A DNA stretch of 39,794 nucleotides from Pirellulales bacterium (GTDB lineage Bacteria; Planctomycetota; Planctomycetia; Pirellulales; S012-138). A program made the position numbers and the translations under genes. A model generated the notes under the pieces. The model saw only the letters and a program-made list of their open reading frames with translations. It was not told where the DNA came from and did not search any database. Location: positions 1 to 39,794 of the forward strand of contig JALCBR010000039.1 of the NCBI GenBank assembly GCA_028066245.1, written 5' to 3'. Shown piece after piece: positions 1 to 8,142 of this stretch. How positions within the stretch are numbered: position 1 is the first letter of the stretch; the number at the start of each line of letters is the position of its first letter.

Positions 1-13
1 GAAAGCTGCGCGG

Positions 14-56
14 AACAAAAAAAGCGGAACCCCCGAAAACACCGGGGAATTCCGCT
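14..56 (-). terminator. Rho-independent terminator of the tRNA-Val
   Basis: A long inverted repeat pairs 23-33 (agcggaacccc) with 44-56 (ggggaattccgct), with a small bulge. On the minus strand it is followed by a run of T (the a-rich stretch at 15-23 on the plus strand). Its position just downstream of the tRNA on the same strand makes it the tRNA transcript terminator. Confidence 0.85.
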
Positions 57-84
57 ATGTGCCGTTGTCTACCCTTGAAGGGAT

Positions 85-157
85 GGGCGATGAGGGACTC
101 GAACCCCCGACCCTCTCGGTGTAAACGAGATGCGCTAGCCAGCTGCGCCAATCGCCC
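85..157 (-). tRNA. tRNA-Val (anticodon TAC)
   Basis: On the minus strand the 73-nt sequence begins GGGCGAT and ends ATCGCCC, forming a perfect 7-bp acceptor stem. The D arm (GCGCAGCTGGCTAGCGC), the anticodon stem CTCG/CGAG around loop TTTACAC, and the T arm with GGTTCGAGTCC are all present. The central loop triplet TAC reads valine GTA codons. CCA is not encoded. It stands alone, with a strong terminator 29 nt downstream. Confidence 0.97.
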
Positions 158-502
158 TGTTGACGTTCTATTCTCGTATCGAGCTGCAATCTTGAACGTT
201 TATCCTAGAACGGGGTTTCAAATGCTGCAATCCTTAGAGATCACGTTAAGGCCGACGCGCAACTTGAGCAATCAAGGAGATTGACGGATCGAGAGAGCGT
301 GGGCTTGCATAAACTCTCCGGGCATAGCGGCCATGCCGTTGCAGTTACCGGACAGTTTTACATCGGAAGTTCACAATCACTCAATCTTTGCTGTAGGTCA
401 TCGCCCAGGCAACTCAGGCGGATCGGACGGTGTGACACTGCTGGTCTGTACTCTGCTCCGAGAGGATTACACCATGAAAAGTCTTCGGCGCATTTTTGGC
501 GG
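158..502. other. Intergenic region without a recognised gene
   Basis: This stretch lies between tRNA-Val and the end of the UDP-glucose dehydrogenase gene. Short open frames are present, but none shows a recognisable domain or a convincing ribosome site. It should hold the tRNA promoter (to its right on the minus strand) and any terminator of the dehydrogenase gene; I cannot identify either with confidence. Confidence 0.5.
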
Positions 503-1810
503 CTAGACGCTGGCACGTCCGATGGAATGATAGGTGAAGCCAGCTTGGCGCATTTGTTCAGGTTCGTAGAGATTGCGCCCGTCAAACACCAAGGGGCGAG
601 CCATACGACGGCGCATCTCGGCGAAATCGGGGTGGCGGTAGTCGTTCCACTCCGTTGAGATCACCAAACCTTCAGCCTTGTCCAGCGCGGCCAGCGGAGA
701 TTCTGCGTAGGTAAGCGTTTCGCCGAGCTTGTCACGAACGGCCTGCATAGCAACCGGATCGTGCACGGTGAGAGATGCGCCGGCCTCCATCAATTCTCTG
801 GCGACGACGAGTGCCGGCGCTTCGCGGATATCGTCTGTTCGCGGTTTGAAAGATAGACCCCACATAGCGAACCGTTTTCCGGAGAGGTCATCACCAAACT
901 CACGTCGAATCTTCGTGGTGAGTACCGATTTTTGCCTTGTGTTGATATCGTCCACTGCGTCAAGCAGTGCTGGTTTGACACCAACGTTCCTGGCGATGGA
1001 TGCCAGGGCACGAATGTCCTTAGGAAAACAGCTTCCGCCATATCCCAACCCTGGGAAGAGGAATTGAAAGCCGATCCGCTCATCGTGGCCGATGCCGCGG
1101 CGAACATCGTTGACGTCCGCATCCATCCTTTCACAAACATTGGCGACTTCGTTGATGAAGCTAATCTTGGTGGCCAGCATGGCGTTGGCTACATACTTGG
1201 TCATCTCCGCACTCTCGGGGCTCATGGCCAAGAACGGATGTTCGGTTCGCAGGAATGGAGCATAGAGAGACCTCAACTTGTCTCCGGTTGAAGATTTGCG
1301 AACGCCAACAACGACGCGGTCTGGCTTCATACAATCATCCAGAGCGACACCTTCCTTGAGGAACTCTGGATTACTGGCGACATCGATTTCCCGGCCTGAC
1401 TTCTGTTGCAGCCTCGCAGTCGCTTGGGCGTTGGTGCCGACTGGAACTGTGCTCTTGATGACTACGCTGGGGCCTTCTGGAAGAACTTCCGCCAGCTCAT
1501 CAATCACGGCAAACAGGGCGTTGAGGTCGGCAGAGCCATCATCGGACTGAGGAGTTCCCACAGCAATAAAGACGAAGTCTACTCCCGCCACGGCTTCGCT
1601 CAGGCTCGTTGTGAATTGGAGCCGATCCTGTTGACTGTTGCGGCGGACAAGTTCTTCCAGTCCAGGCTCATAAATGGGGATCCGCCCTTCCTGCAACATC
1701 GCGATTTTCTTCGGATCAATATCGACGCAGACGACATAATTTCCTGTTGCGGCAAAACAGGCCCCGGTCACTAATCCGACATAACCAGTGCCGACCATTG
1801 CGATTTTCAC
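503..1810 (-). CDS. ugd: UDP-glucose 6-dehydrogenase
   Basis: Oxidises UDP-glucose to UDP-glucuronate with two NAD+, supplying precursors for surface polysaccharide or glycan modification. The product is 435 residues, normal for the family. It opens with the Rossmann fingerprint [12 protein letters not shown], has the central NPEFLKEG motif, and carries the catalytic cysteine in YGGSCFPKD near residue 260. The C-terminal UDP-binding domain includes [14 protein letters not shown] chose a GTG start at 1810 because GAGG lies 7 nt upstream and the protein then begins directly with the family N-terminus; a TTG two codons earlier overlaps that ribosome site. The gene lies 42 bp after the epimerase gene on the same strand, so the two are probably co-transcribed and act on nucleotide sugars together. 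Other UDP/GDP-sugar dehydrogenases share these motifs, so substrate is inferred from family resemblance. Confidence 0.92.
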   Translation of the reverse strand: MKIAMVGTGYVGLVTGACFAATGNYVVCVDIDPKKIAMLQEGRIPIYEPGLEELVRRNSQQDRLQFTTSLSEAVAGVDFVFIAVGTPQSDDGSADLNALFAVIDELAEVLPEGPSVVIKSTVPVGTNAQATARLQQKSGREIDVASNPEFLKEGVALDDCMKPDRVVVGVRKSSTGDKLRSLYAPFLRTEHPFLAMSPESAEMTKYVANAMLATKISFINEVANVCERMDADVNDVRRGIGHDERIGFQFLFPGLGYGGSCFPKDIRALASIARNVGVKPALLDAVDDINTRQKSVLTTKIRREFGDDLSGKRFAMWGLSFKPRTDDIREAPALVVARELMEAGASLTVHDPVAMQAVRDKLGETLTYAESPLAALDKAEGLVISTEWNDYRHPDFAEMRRRMARPLVFDGRNLYEPEQMRQAGFTYHSIGRASV

Positions 1811-1852
1811 GGTCAAACCTCAAGAACATTACGAGCTACAATTCGCAAGTGC

Positions 1853-2902
1853 CTATGCCTTCGGATCGAGTTCGTCCACAAGCCTAGCATAATGTTGACT
1901 CAGCTCCCGGCGGTCGGGTGGCAGGGTCTTCGCTTGAGACGCGCTCTTGATTCGCGACTGCCACCATACGAGCGCACCGTGGAGAGTCGTCTCGACAGGA
2001 ATACGAGGCCGCCAACAAGTCTCACTCGTGATGCGATCAATGTTCGCAATCAGGTTCCTGCCGAAACCGGGGTTGGCTTCAATCACTTCACGCTGTGTTC
2101 CCGCGATTGCTTGCAGCATTTCTAGTAGATCGCCAGTCCGTTGCCGCGTTCCTGATCCGATATTGTAGACGCGTCCTGGACGACCATGCTCGGCAAGTTC
2201 GCGATACGCGCGAGCCGCGTCGCGACCGTCAGAGACATCAATGAATGTGTTCAAGCTGTGAACGCGGATGGGTGTTGGCTGATTTTTCGCAATCTGGCTT
2301 GCCCATTCCGCCAGCATTAACCGTGGCTCTTGTCTGGGGCCAGCATGCTGAAAGCTACGACCGATGACAAGATCAAGTTGCTGGTCTCCGGCAATCGTTC
2401 GCAAAACACGCTCCGCTGCCAGTTTCGTCATCCCGTACCCGCGCGAAGGTTCCAAAATCGATTCCTCATGCACGCGAACGCCGCAGGTTGGCCTAGCATA
2501 CACGTGTGCGGTCGACGCGAAGATAAAACGAGGGCGGTTTGGCATTTTGGCTGCCAGGTTGACAATGCTTCGAACGCCGTCCACGTTGATCTGCACGGCC
2601 AATGCGTTGGGAGTGATTTGGCCGCAGTCGCGCGGATTGGAAAGCGCAGCGAAATGGAATATCACGTCAGGCCGAAAATGCCGGATAGCGTCTACGGTTG
2701 CCGACGGAATCACATCACTTGCGACCGTGCCTGAGAGGTCCCACGCTGCCAACGGAATATCCCGCAGCGCCGAATTTTGCGCCAGGTGATCTGGCCAGGT
2801 GTGACATCGTGCAAGACCAAGGATTTCATCACCAGAGGTCACCATCAGCTCGGCGAGGTGAGATCCCAAGAACCCCGTGATACCTGTAATGAGCGCGCGC
2901 AA
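1853..2902 (-). CDS. NAD-dependent epimerase/dehydratase (GDP-mannose 4,6-dehydratase-like)
   Basis: An extended short-chain dehydrogenase of about 349 residues acting on a nucleotide sugar. The N-terminal NAD site reads GITGFLGSHLAE, the catalytic tyrosine-lysine pair is in YGMTK preceded by FASTAHVY, and a sugar-binding region FIDVSDGRDAARAY follows. The pattern resembles GDP-mannose 4,6-dehydratase and GDP-6-deoxy-hexulose reductases, but substrate cannot be fixed from sequence. I chose a TTG start at 2902: GGAG lies 6 nt upstream and the protein then begins MRALITG, as is usual. An ATG at 2965 in frame would add 21 residues and lacks a ribosome site. The gene follows motB by about 180 bp on the same strand, so it may be read from the flagellar transcript and could serve glycosylation, which is inference only. 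Confidence 0.82.
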   Translation of the reverse strand: MRALITGITGFLGSHLAELMVTSGDEILGLARCHTWPDHLAQNSALRDIPLAAWDLSGTVASDVIPSATVDAIRHFRPDVIFHFAALSNPRDCGQITPNALAVQINVDGVRSIVNLAAKMPNRPRFIFASTAHVYARPTCGVRVHEESILEPSRGYGMTKLAAERVLRTIAGDQQLDLVIGRSFQHAGPRQEPRLMLAEWASQIAKNQPTPIRVHSLNTFIDVSDGRDAARAYRELAEHGRPGRVYNIGSGTRQRTGDLLEMLQAIAGTQREVIEANPGFGRNLIANIDRITSETCWRPRIPVETTLHGALVWWQSRIKSASQAKTLPPDRRELSQHYARLVDELDPKA

Positions 2903-3082
2903 GCATTTCTCCGCAAGTTGCTGGGTTCGTCGTGATTCTTCGAGAAAGGTTGAGGTTGTCAGCATAACGAACCATGCCGGTCCCTCGCGAGATCTCAAAA
3001 CGAAACTCAACACCAAGGAGTGGAAGTCGATGGATTCGTCCTTGAGCGGTGTGCATCGGATGCGTCACAAGTGAGCGAGCAG

Positions 3083-3790
3083 CTAGCCGCCAGCGTCCGT
3101 CGTATACTCATCCAGCAAGAAGACATCGACGCGAGCACTTTGCCGGGCAGCATCTTGCAAATCCGCAGGTAATGGCTCATGATCCCCAGCCTGCGAGGGA
3201 CGGATACGCTCTTCGTCCACTCCTAGTTCGATCAGGAAATCTCGAACAGCCCGACAGCGGCGGTAGGACAGCTCGAAATTGTCCGCTGCAGAACTCCCGG
3301 ATATTTCCGGCTTGGGTGAGGTGTGACCGCGGACTTCGATCTTCTGCGGTTTGCCAATCATGTCGCGCGTCGCAATTTGCAACTGAACCTTTGCTTGTTC
3401 AGAGAGTTCACTTGACCCCATTTCAAACTGCACACGCGTCCCGATCACCGTCTCCGTTCCCGGTCGCACAAACTCAACTCGCGCATGCTCTCCGACAGCG
3501 GCCTTGACGGGCGCACCTCCATTCATCGTATTGGCGCGGAGCGCGCGACCCTGGCTGGCAAGCTTCTCGAGATTGGAATTTCGCGGCATCATCTCGCCGG
3601 GGGCCATGCTCAGCGACGCCGTATCATGTCCAAAGCGGTGGCGGATCGATTCGACAAGCGCCTGGTATTTCTCATTCTGCTTAATCTCAGACAGCGAAAC
3701 AAGCATGATGAAGAACGTGAGCAGCAGCGACATCATGTCGCCAAAGGTCACAACCCATTCGGGAATGCCAGGAACTTCTTCTTCTTCCAT
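3083..3790 (-). CDS. motB: Flagellar stator protein MotB
   Basis: Proton (or sodium) channel subunit that anchors the stator to peptidoglycan. The 235-residue protein has a short cytoplasmic N-terminus, then a single membrane helix beginning WVVTFGDMMSLLLTFF with the essential ion-binding aspartate at residue 18. A periplasmic linker leads to a C-terminal OmpA-like peptidoglycan domain with IEVRGHTSPKPE and LSYRRCRAVRDFLIELGV. The peptidoglycan loop reads GHTS where many relatives have GHTD. It lies 121 bp downstream of motA on the same strand, the usual order. The ATG at 3790 has only a weak purine-rich upstream sequence; in-frame sequence stays open about 25 codons further upstream without a better start. 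It is the last flagellar gene of the operon. Confidence 0.94.
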   Translation of the reverse strand: MEEEEVPGIPEWVVTFGDMMSLLLTFFIMLVSLSEIKQNEKYQALVESIRHRFGHDTASLSMAPGEMMPRNSNLEKLASQGRALRANTMNGGAPVKAAVGEHARVEFVRPGTETVIGTRVQFEMGSSELSEQAKVQLQIATRDMIGKPQKIEVRGHTSPKPEISGSSAADNFELSYRRCRAVRDFLIELGVDEERIRPSQAGDHEPLPADLQDAARQSARVDVFLLDEYTTDAGG

Positions 3791-3911
3791 GGATTTGACT
3801 TTCTTGGTGCGACGCCCACGAACGAGACCAGGAGGGGCGAAACGAGCGGAGCCGACACAATCGGTGGATTAATTTCCACGCGGGAGTCCAGTCGTCACTC
3901 AAACAAGTTTG

Positions 3912-4688
3912 TCAGGCTGCTTCTTCCTCTTTGGGACGCTGCTTGGGTGGAACATATGTGTTGAGTGTCTGTTGAATCACTCGTGGGTTGTCACCGTTTT
4001 GAATTCCCGCAATGCCGCGAATGGTGATTTCCATCGCCAGGACTTCCAGTTTGTTCAAGAAACCAAGTTTGTCGGCCATGGGCAGACAAAACAGGTTTGA
4101 GAAGATGGCGCCATACAAGGTGGTAATCAACGCCACGGCCATGCCGGAGCCAATGGACGATGGATCCGACATGTTGCCCAACATGATGATCAAGCCCATC
4201 AACGTCCCGATCATTCCAAACGCAGGACCGAATCTTCCCAGCGCGTCAAACAGCGATTTTCCGTCTTTGTGCCGAGTGAACACGGCTTCCATCTCCGTCC
4301 GCATCACATTTTCAGTGATTTCCTGCGGGGTGCCATCCACGGCCATTTGCACTCCGAGAACAATGAATGCGTTGTCAACATCTTCCAGCTTGGCTTCCAG
4401 TGCTAACAGTCCTTCGCGTCGGGCCGTTTCCGCCAGCTGGACGATTTGCTCAATGAGCTCTGGGATCTTGGGAGTCTTGTTGAGGAAGACCGTCTTCAAC
4501 ACGCCAAAGATGCTCAAGAAAGTCTTGAGTGGAAAGGAGATCAAAGTCGCCGCGATCGCCCCGCCGACCACGACCATCAGCGATGGGTAGTCAATAAACG
4601 CGCCAAAAGAAGAGCCTGGCGCAATCGCGATCGCTGCGACCAGCAGGATGATTCCCAGCAGAAGCCCAACCACGGAGGAAATATCCAT
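3912..4688 (-). CDS. motA: Flagellar stator protein MotA
   Basis: Stator subunit that forms the ion channel with MotB and pushes on FliG. The 258-residue protein has four membrane segments: two near the N-terminus (about 5-25 and 32-52) and two around 155-215, separated by a cytoplasmic loop. The loop carries R90 and E98 (ARREGLLALE), at the same numbers as the torque-generating charges of E. coli MotA. The conserved prolines of the channel are P155 (RFGPAFGMIG) and that in FCLPMADKL. The ATG at 4688 has GGAG 6 nt upstream. It starts 9 bp after flbD ends and is followed by motB. Its intact charges contrast with the altered FliG in this cluster. Confidence 0.95.
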   Translation of the reverse strand: MDISSVVGLLLGIILLVAAIAIAPGSSFGAFIDYPSLMVVVGGAIAATLISFPLKTFLSIFGVLKTVFLNKTPKIPELIEQIVQLAETARREGLLALEAKLEDVDNAFIVLGVQMAVDGTPQEITENVMRTEMEAVFTRHKDGKSLFDALGRFGPAFGMIGTLMGLIIMLGNMSDPSSIGSGMAVALITTLYGAIFSNLFCLPMADKLGFLNKLEVLAMEITIRGIAGIQNGDNPRVIQQTLNTYVPPKQRPKEEEAA

Positions 4689-4697
4689 CTTGATCTC

Positions 4698-4937
4698 CTA
4701 GTTGTGCCTTTGAGGGAGGGCAACAGCATCCGATTCCAAGCTCACGGGAGATGGCAAGATGAACTTGCTGCGATGATATTCCACTGTTCGCTGGACGACA
4801 TCCTGCATGCTTTCACGGACGGTGACACGTTCACCGGAGGTCAAGGTGATAATGGTGTCCGGACGTTCTTCGACATAGCGGATGAGTTCCGCGTTCAGTA
4901 CGAAGTCGTCATCATTAAGCCGAGTCAGGCGAATCAT
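4698..4937 (-). CDS. flbD: FlbD/SwrD family flagellar protein
   Basis: A 79-residue protein beginning MIRLTRLNDDDFVLNAELI, with ERPDTIITLTSGERVTVRES following. This matches the small FlbD/SwrD family, which in Bacillus sits between flgE and the stator/basal-body genes and is required for full swarming torque. Its location between flgE and motA is exactly that expected. The molecular function is not established beyond an effect on stator power in Bacillus. It has no signal peptide or membrane segment, so it is cytoplasmic. The start is an ATG without a clear ribosome site, 43 bp after flgE ends. Confidence 0.9.
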   Translation of the reverse strand: MIRLTRLNDDDFVLNAELIRYVEERPDTIITLTSGERVTVRESMQDVVQRTVEYHRSKFILPSPVSLESDAVALPQRHN

Positions 4938-4980
4938 CTTTGTTCACTTGAATCCCCCCAAGTGCAAAAGGTGAAGGATA

Positions 4981-7437
4981 CTACCGCCGCAGGTTGAGGA
5001 GCTCGTCCAACAGCCGCTGGGCGGCGTCGATGACTCGCGTATTACCTCGATATTGCGTTGACGCAAGGATGAGATCGATCAGGTTTGAGCCGACATCCGT
5101 GTTGGAAAGTTCAACGGCACCTGCAATCAACCGTCCGACGCCTTGCTCGCCAGGCTGCCCCTGAATCGCCAGACCAGAGTTGACGCCGCTGGCGTACAAG
5201 TTTTCCCCCTTCTGTTCCAGGCCGGCAGGGTTGGCGAACCGCGCCAAAATCACCTGGCCCAGATCTCGCGTAACACCGTTGGAGAAAACTCCACGGATTC
5301 CTCCGTCTTCACCAATGATGAAGCTGGTCAGAGTTCCCGGAGGCGATCCATCCTGGCGTGAAGCGGCCAGGCCACTGGAATCTGTCGCCAAGCCAGAAAG
5401 CTTCGTGAAGTCCAGTTCAAATTCGAGTGGTGAAGTGCTGGAAACTGTATCGCGATCCACGGAAACCGTGGACTCGGTGACATTGATGACGTTGCCTTCG
5501 CCATCAAATGTGATCAGGCCTGTCCCGACAGCGATCTCGGCATCATTGCCGATCGATTGGTTGTCCGGTGAATCGGCAAACCAGCGATATGTGGTCGTGT
5601 TCCCGTCTCGTGATTCCTGAACAGCTGTCAAGCGGATGCTAACGGGGATCCCCAACGAATCGTAGACAATGAAGTCGGCAACTGCGGTTTCTCCCGTGGC
5701 GGCCTGGATTTCTCCGAATGGCAAATCAACGGTTGTGACCTGACCTGAATTCCCCCGGAACGAAAGTCCCGAAAGCCCAATGTCGAGCGAGTTGTCAACA
5801 CCGTTGTTCCCGACGAACTGAATTCGTCCGCTGGTGACGCTTCCGCCAGGGTCAACTGTGCCGGTTGTTGTCAGCGAGTCGGGAATGGGATTGGTCGGAT
5901 CTGTGTCCTCTTGGATGCCCATGGCATCTTCCATGAAGTTGACTAGATCTTGCACGGTACTGGTTGCCGTGACGGCGAACTCCTGCGTCCCCAGTGTGCG
6001 GCCACCTTTTCTCGCCGTAAAGCTCAGTGTCCCCTCCTCGGCAAACAGGTTTTCGTACGTGTCCGTCCCTGTCCGCTTCAACACATCCAGCAACAGAGTT
6101 GATGAGAAGTTGATTTGCGGACCATCAAAGTCAATCTCAGGATTCGTGGCGAGTGTCGTGTCATCCAATCCGTCAATGAACGTGGTTTTCCCAACCGCTG
6201 CTGGAGTAAGTTCTGTAACTAAATGATATTCCGTGTCGTCGGTCGCCAGCGTGCGATAGATATTGATCTGATCGTATGGTGCAGGGATATCCGCCGCGCC
6301 AGGTAGATCTGTCAGGCGGACGCGCGTGCTACCGGTGACGGTCACCTGGCCCAAGATTGGCGAGGGGCGACTGGGAGCGACGGCGCCCAGGCTGCTGGAA
6401 TAGCTAATTCGATAGCTGTATGTACGGCTTCCCGGCGGCTGCGCAGGATCAAACAAGGTGGCGTTTCCGGCGATTGACGCTTGCGAGGCAGCATCGGTAA
6501 AGGCCGTGGTTACCATCTCGTTGAATTCCGTCAGGAATTGAAACGAGCCACCATCAAGAGAGCGGTAGATGCGGCGACCGACATACTCACCCGGTAAGCC
6601 TCCAGGATCTGTGGGGATGGCCGAAAGATCAATGGCGTCATTCGCAGCCACAGCCAGCCCCGTCGATGCAGTGGACGGAGGACTTTCATTACCCTGGGCA
6701 TCGATGAAGACGACGCGGTATTCAAAAGTGCCAGCTTCCAAAGCGCCAGCACCGGCATTGATGGCTGTTGTCGGCGGCGCCCCTGGGCCTCCAACCGCTA
6801 ATGGTACTGCGCCAAAATCTGTGTCCGGCGAAGGGACCGCCGCGTCACCAAGCACTTCGGACTGGATGATTGAGGCTGAGTCAGCAAGGGTGCCGTTGGG
6901 GCGGAGCGTCCCTTCCAAGATCACTTCATTGGTCGGATTGGCGACTGCCGCAGCACCCAACGGAATGCTCAACGGGACAAGGACCGTTGACTGGACGTTG
7001 AACTGGTCGTCGATGCCGAATCCGAGCAATCGATTTCCGTTGACATCGACAAGCTCGTTTTCAGCGTTGGTCTTGAAGATTCCGTTGCGGCTGTAGAGTT
7101 GCTCGCCTGCTCCGCCTTGGACGACGAAAAATCCGTCACCCTGAATAGCCAGGTCAGATGGATTCGTACTGACCTCGATGGTGCCCTGCGTGAAGTCCGG
7201 TTTGATCTCCGCGACCTTGGCTCCCAGTCCGATCTGGCGAGGATTGGTACCACCGCTTCCGGCGGTTGGGCCAGAGCCCAAGGACTGTGTCTGCACGAAC
7301 TGCGTGGCAAAGATGGCCTCTGACGATTTGAAACCAACCGTGCTGGCATTAGCGACGTTGTTACCGACGACATCGATTGTCGTTTCTGCTGCGGTCAGAC
7401 CGGTCAGTGCAGTACTGAGTGCTGATGCAAGACCCAT
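4981..7437 (-). CDS. flgE: Flagellar hook protein FlgE, enlarged
   Basis: Structural protein of the hook, the universal joint between rod and filament, exported by the flagellar type III system. The N-terminus MGLASALSTALTG with VVGNNVANASTVGFK and the C-terminus GVELSNTDV-like segment SNTDVGSNLIDLILASTQY are the rod/hook helices; DLAIQGDGFFVV is the conserved D1 entry. At 818 residues it is about twice the length of E. coli FlgE. Part of the extra length is a pair of similar modules at about residues 225-315 and 335-425, each with an FEYRV/YSYRI strand and an IYR motif, resembling fibronectin type III folds. The ATG at 7437 is chosen for its perfect GGAGG ribosome site; an upstream in-frame start would add 14 residues. 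A 204-bp gap separates it from flgD, the largest inside the operon; I saw no sigma-54 element there. Confidence 0.93.
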   Translation of the reverse strand: MGLASALSTALTGLTAAETTIDVVGNNVANASTVGFKSSEAIFATQFVQTQSLGSGPTAGSGGTNPRQIGLGAKVAEIKPDFTQGTIEVSTNPSDLAIQGDGFFVVQGGAGEQLYSRNGIFKTNAENELVDVNGNRLLGFGIDDQFNVQSTVLVPLSIPLGAAAVANPTNEVILEGTLRPNGTLADSASIIQSEVLGDAAVPSPDTDFGAVPLAVGGPGAPPTTAINAGAGALEAGTFEYRVVFIDAQGNESPPSTASTGLAVAANDAIDLSAIPTDPGGLPGEYVGRRIYRSLDGGSFQFLTEFNEMVTTAFTDAASQASIAGNATLFDPAQPPGSRTYSYRISYSSSLGAVAPSRPSPILGQVTVTGSTRVRLTDLPGAADIPAPYDQINIYRTLATDDTEYHLVTELTPAAVGKTTFIDGLDDTTLATNPEIDFDGPQINFSSTLLLDVLKRTGTDTYENLFAEEGTLSFTARKGGRTLGTQEFAVTATSTVQDLVNFMEDAMGIQEDTDPTNPIPDSLTTTGTVDPGGSVTSGRIQFVGNNGVDNSLDIGLSGLSFRGNSGQVTTVDLPFGEIQAATGETAVADFIVYDSLGIPVSIRLTAVQESRDGNTTTYRWFADSPDNQSIGNDAEIAVGTGLITFDGEGNVINVTESTVSVDRDTVSSTSPLEFELDFTKLSGLATDSSGLAASRQDGSPPGTLTSFIIGEDGGIRGVFSNGVTRDLGQVILARFANPAGLEQKGENLYASGVNSGLAIQGQPGEQGVGRLIAGAVELSNTDVGSNLIDLILASTQYRGNTRVIDAAQRLLDELLNLRR

Positions 7438-7641
7438 GAGTTCCTCCGTGGCTTGATGTCCCGGCAACTTCCTATGCAAAGGTTGCCCGTCGCTTGGTCC
7501 TGCCCGGGCGGTGTGCGAGTTGCCTGACTCCGTGCTTGAGTTTGATGTCTGCTTGTTCTGAGATCACGCTTTGCCGGGAGGGCAAGACACGATGATGTGT
7601 ACGGATTCAGTGATATGAATGGATTCGTTTTGCATCTGCGA

Positions 7642-8088
7642 CTAGTCCTCACTGGCAGGCAGAATTTCGCGGATATTGTTCAACCTGGCCTGCTGTTCGC
7701 CGACATGCAACGTGACGTCGCTGCCATTGATGGTGACGCGAGAGACAACTCCTTGCACATTAGCGCCATCATCTGCCAACGCGGTGATCTCCTTGCCAAT
7801 CAGCGCTGAGCCGCTGTTGAGGTTTTGTCCCAACGCTAACGCATCCAGTGCGTCGCCGAGCTGGGTGGTGGCTTCGATTTCTTGAATCGTGGCAATCTGT
7901 GCCAGGAACTCGTCGTTCTCCAGTGGATTGAGAGGGTCCTGATTCTGCAGTTCCGCAATCATCAACTGGAAAAAATCATCCAGCTCCAGGCCTTGCAGCG
8001 CGGCCGGATCACCGGACGATCCCGCAGGCTGAGCAACGCCTGCCGTCGTTTGTCCAGCGTTTGAGGTTGTTGTGGTTGTTACTTCCAT
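7642..8088 (-). CDS. flgD: Hook assembly scaffold FlgD
   Basis: Hook capping protein needed for FlgE polymerisation. The product is 148 residues, short for the family. It has a Ser/Thr/Gly-rich N-terminal export region (1-30), then the conserved core LELDDFFQLMIAELQNQDPLNPLENDEFLAQIATIQEIE at about 34-72 (given here as the region containing QNQDPLNPLENDEF), and a C-terminal segment with LIGKEITAL and a short beta-rich part. The C-terminal Ig-like/Tudor domains of larger FlgD proteins appear to be minimal or absent. The ATG has GGAGAAG just upstream. It follows fliK by 54 bp and precedes flgE, the typical order. Confidence 0.93.
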   Translation of the reverse strand: MEVTTTTTSNAGQTTAGVAQPAGSSGDPAALQGLELDDFFQLMIAELQNQDPLNPLENDEFLAQIATIQEIEATTQLGDALDALALGQNLNSGSALIGKEITALADDGANVQGVVSRVTINGSDVTLHVGEQQARLNNIREILPASED

Positions 8089-8142
8089 GATCTTCTCCAG
8101 CCAGGGATTGTTTGCTGTTGTTCTGCACTGCTTACGAGTATC

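Noticed and set aside
7438-7641. Possible internal promoter between flgD and flgE
   Set aside because: I looked for GG-N10-GC on the minus strand; the nearest candidate (around 7478-7492) has only 8-9 bases of spacing.
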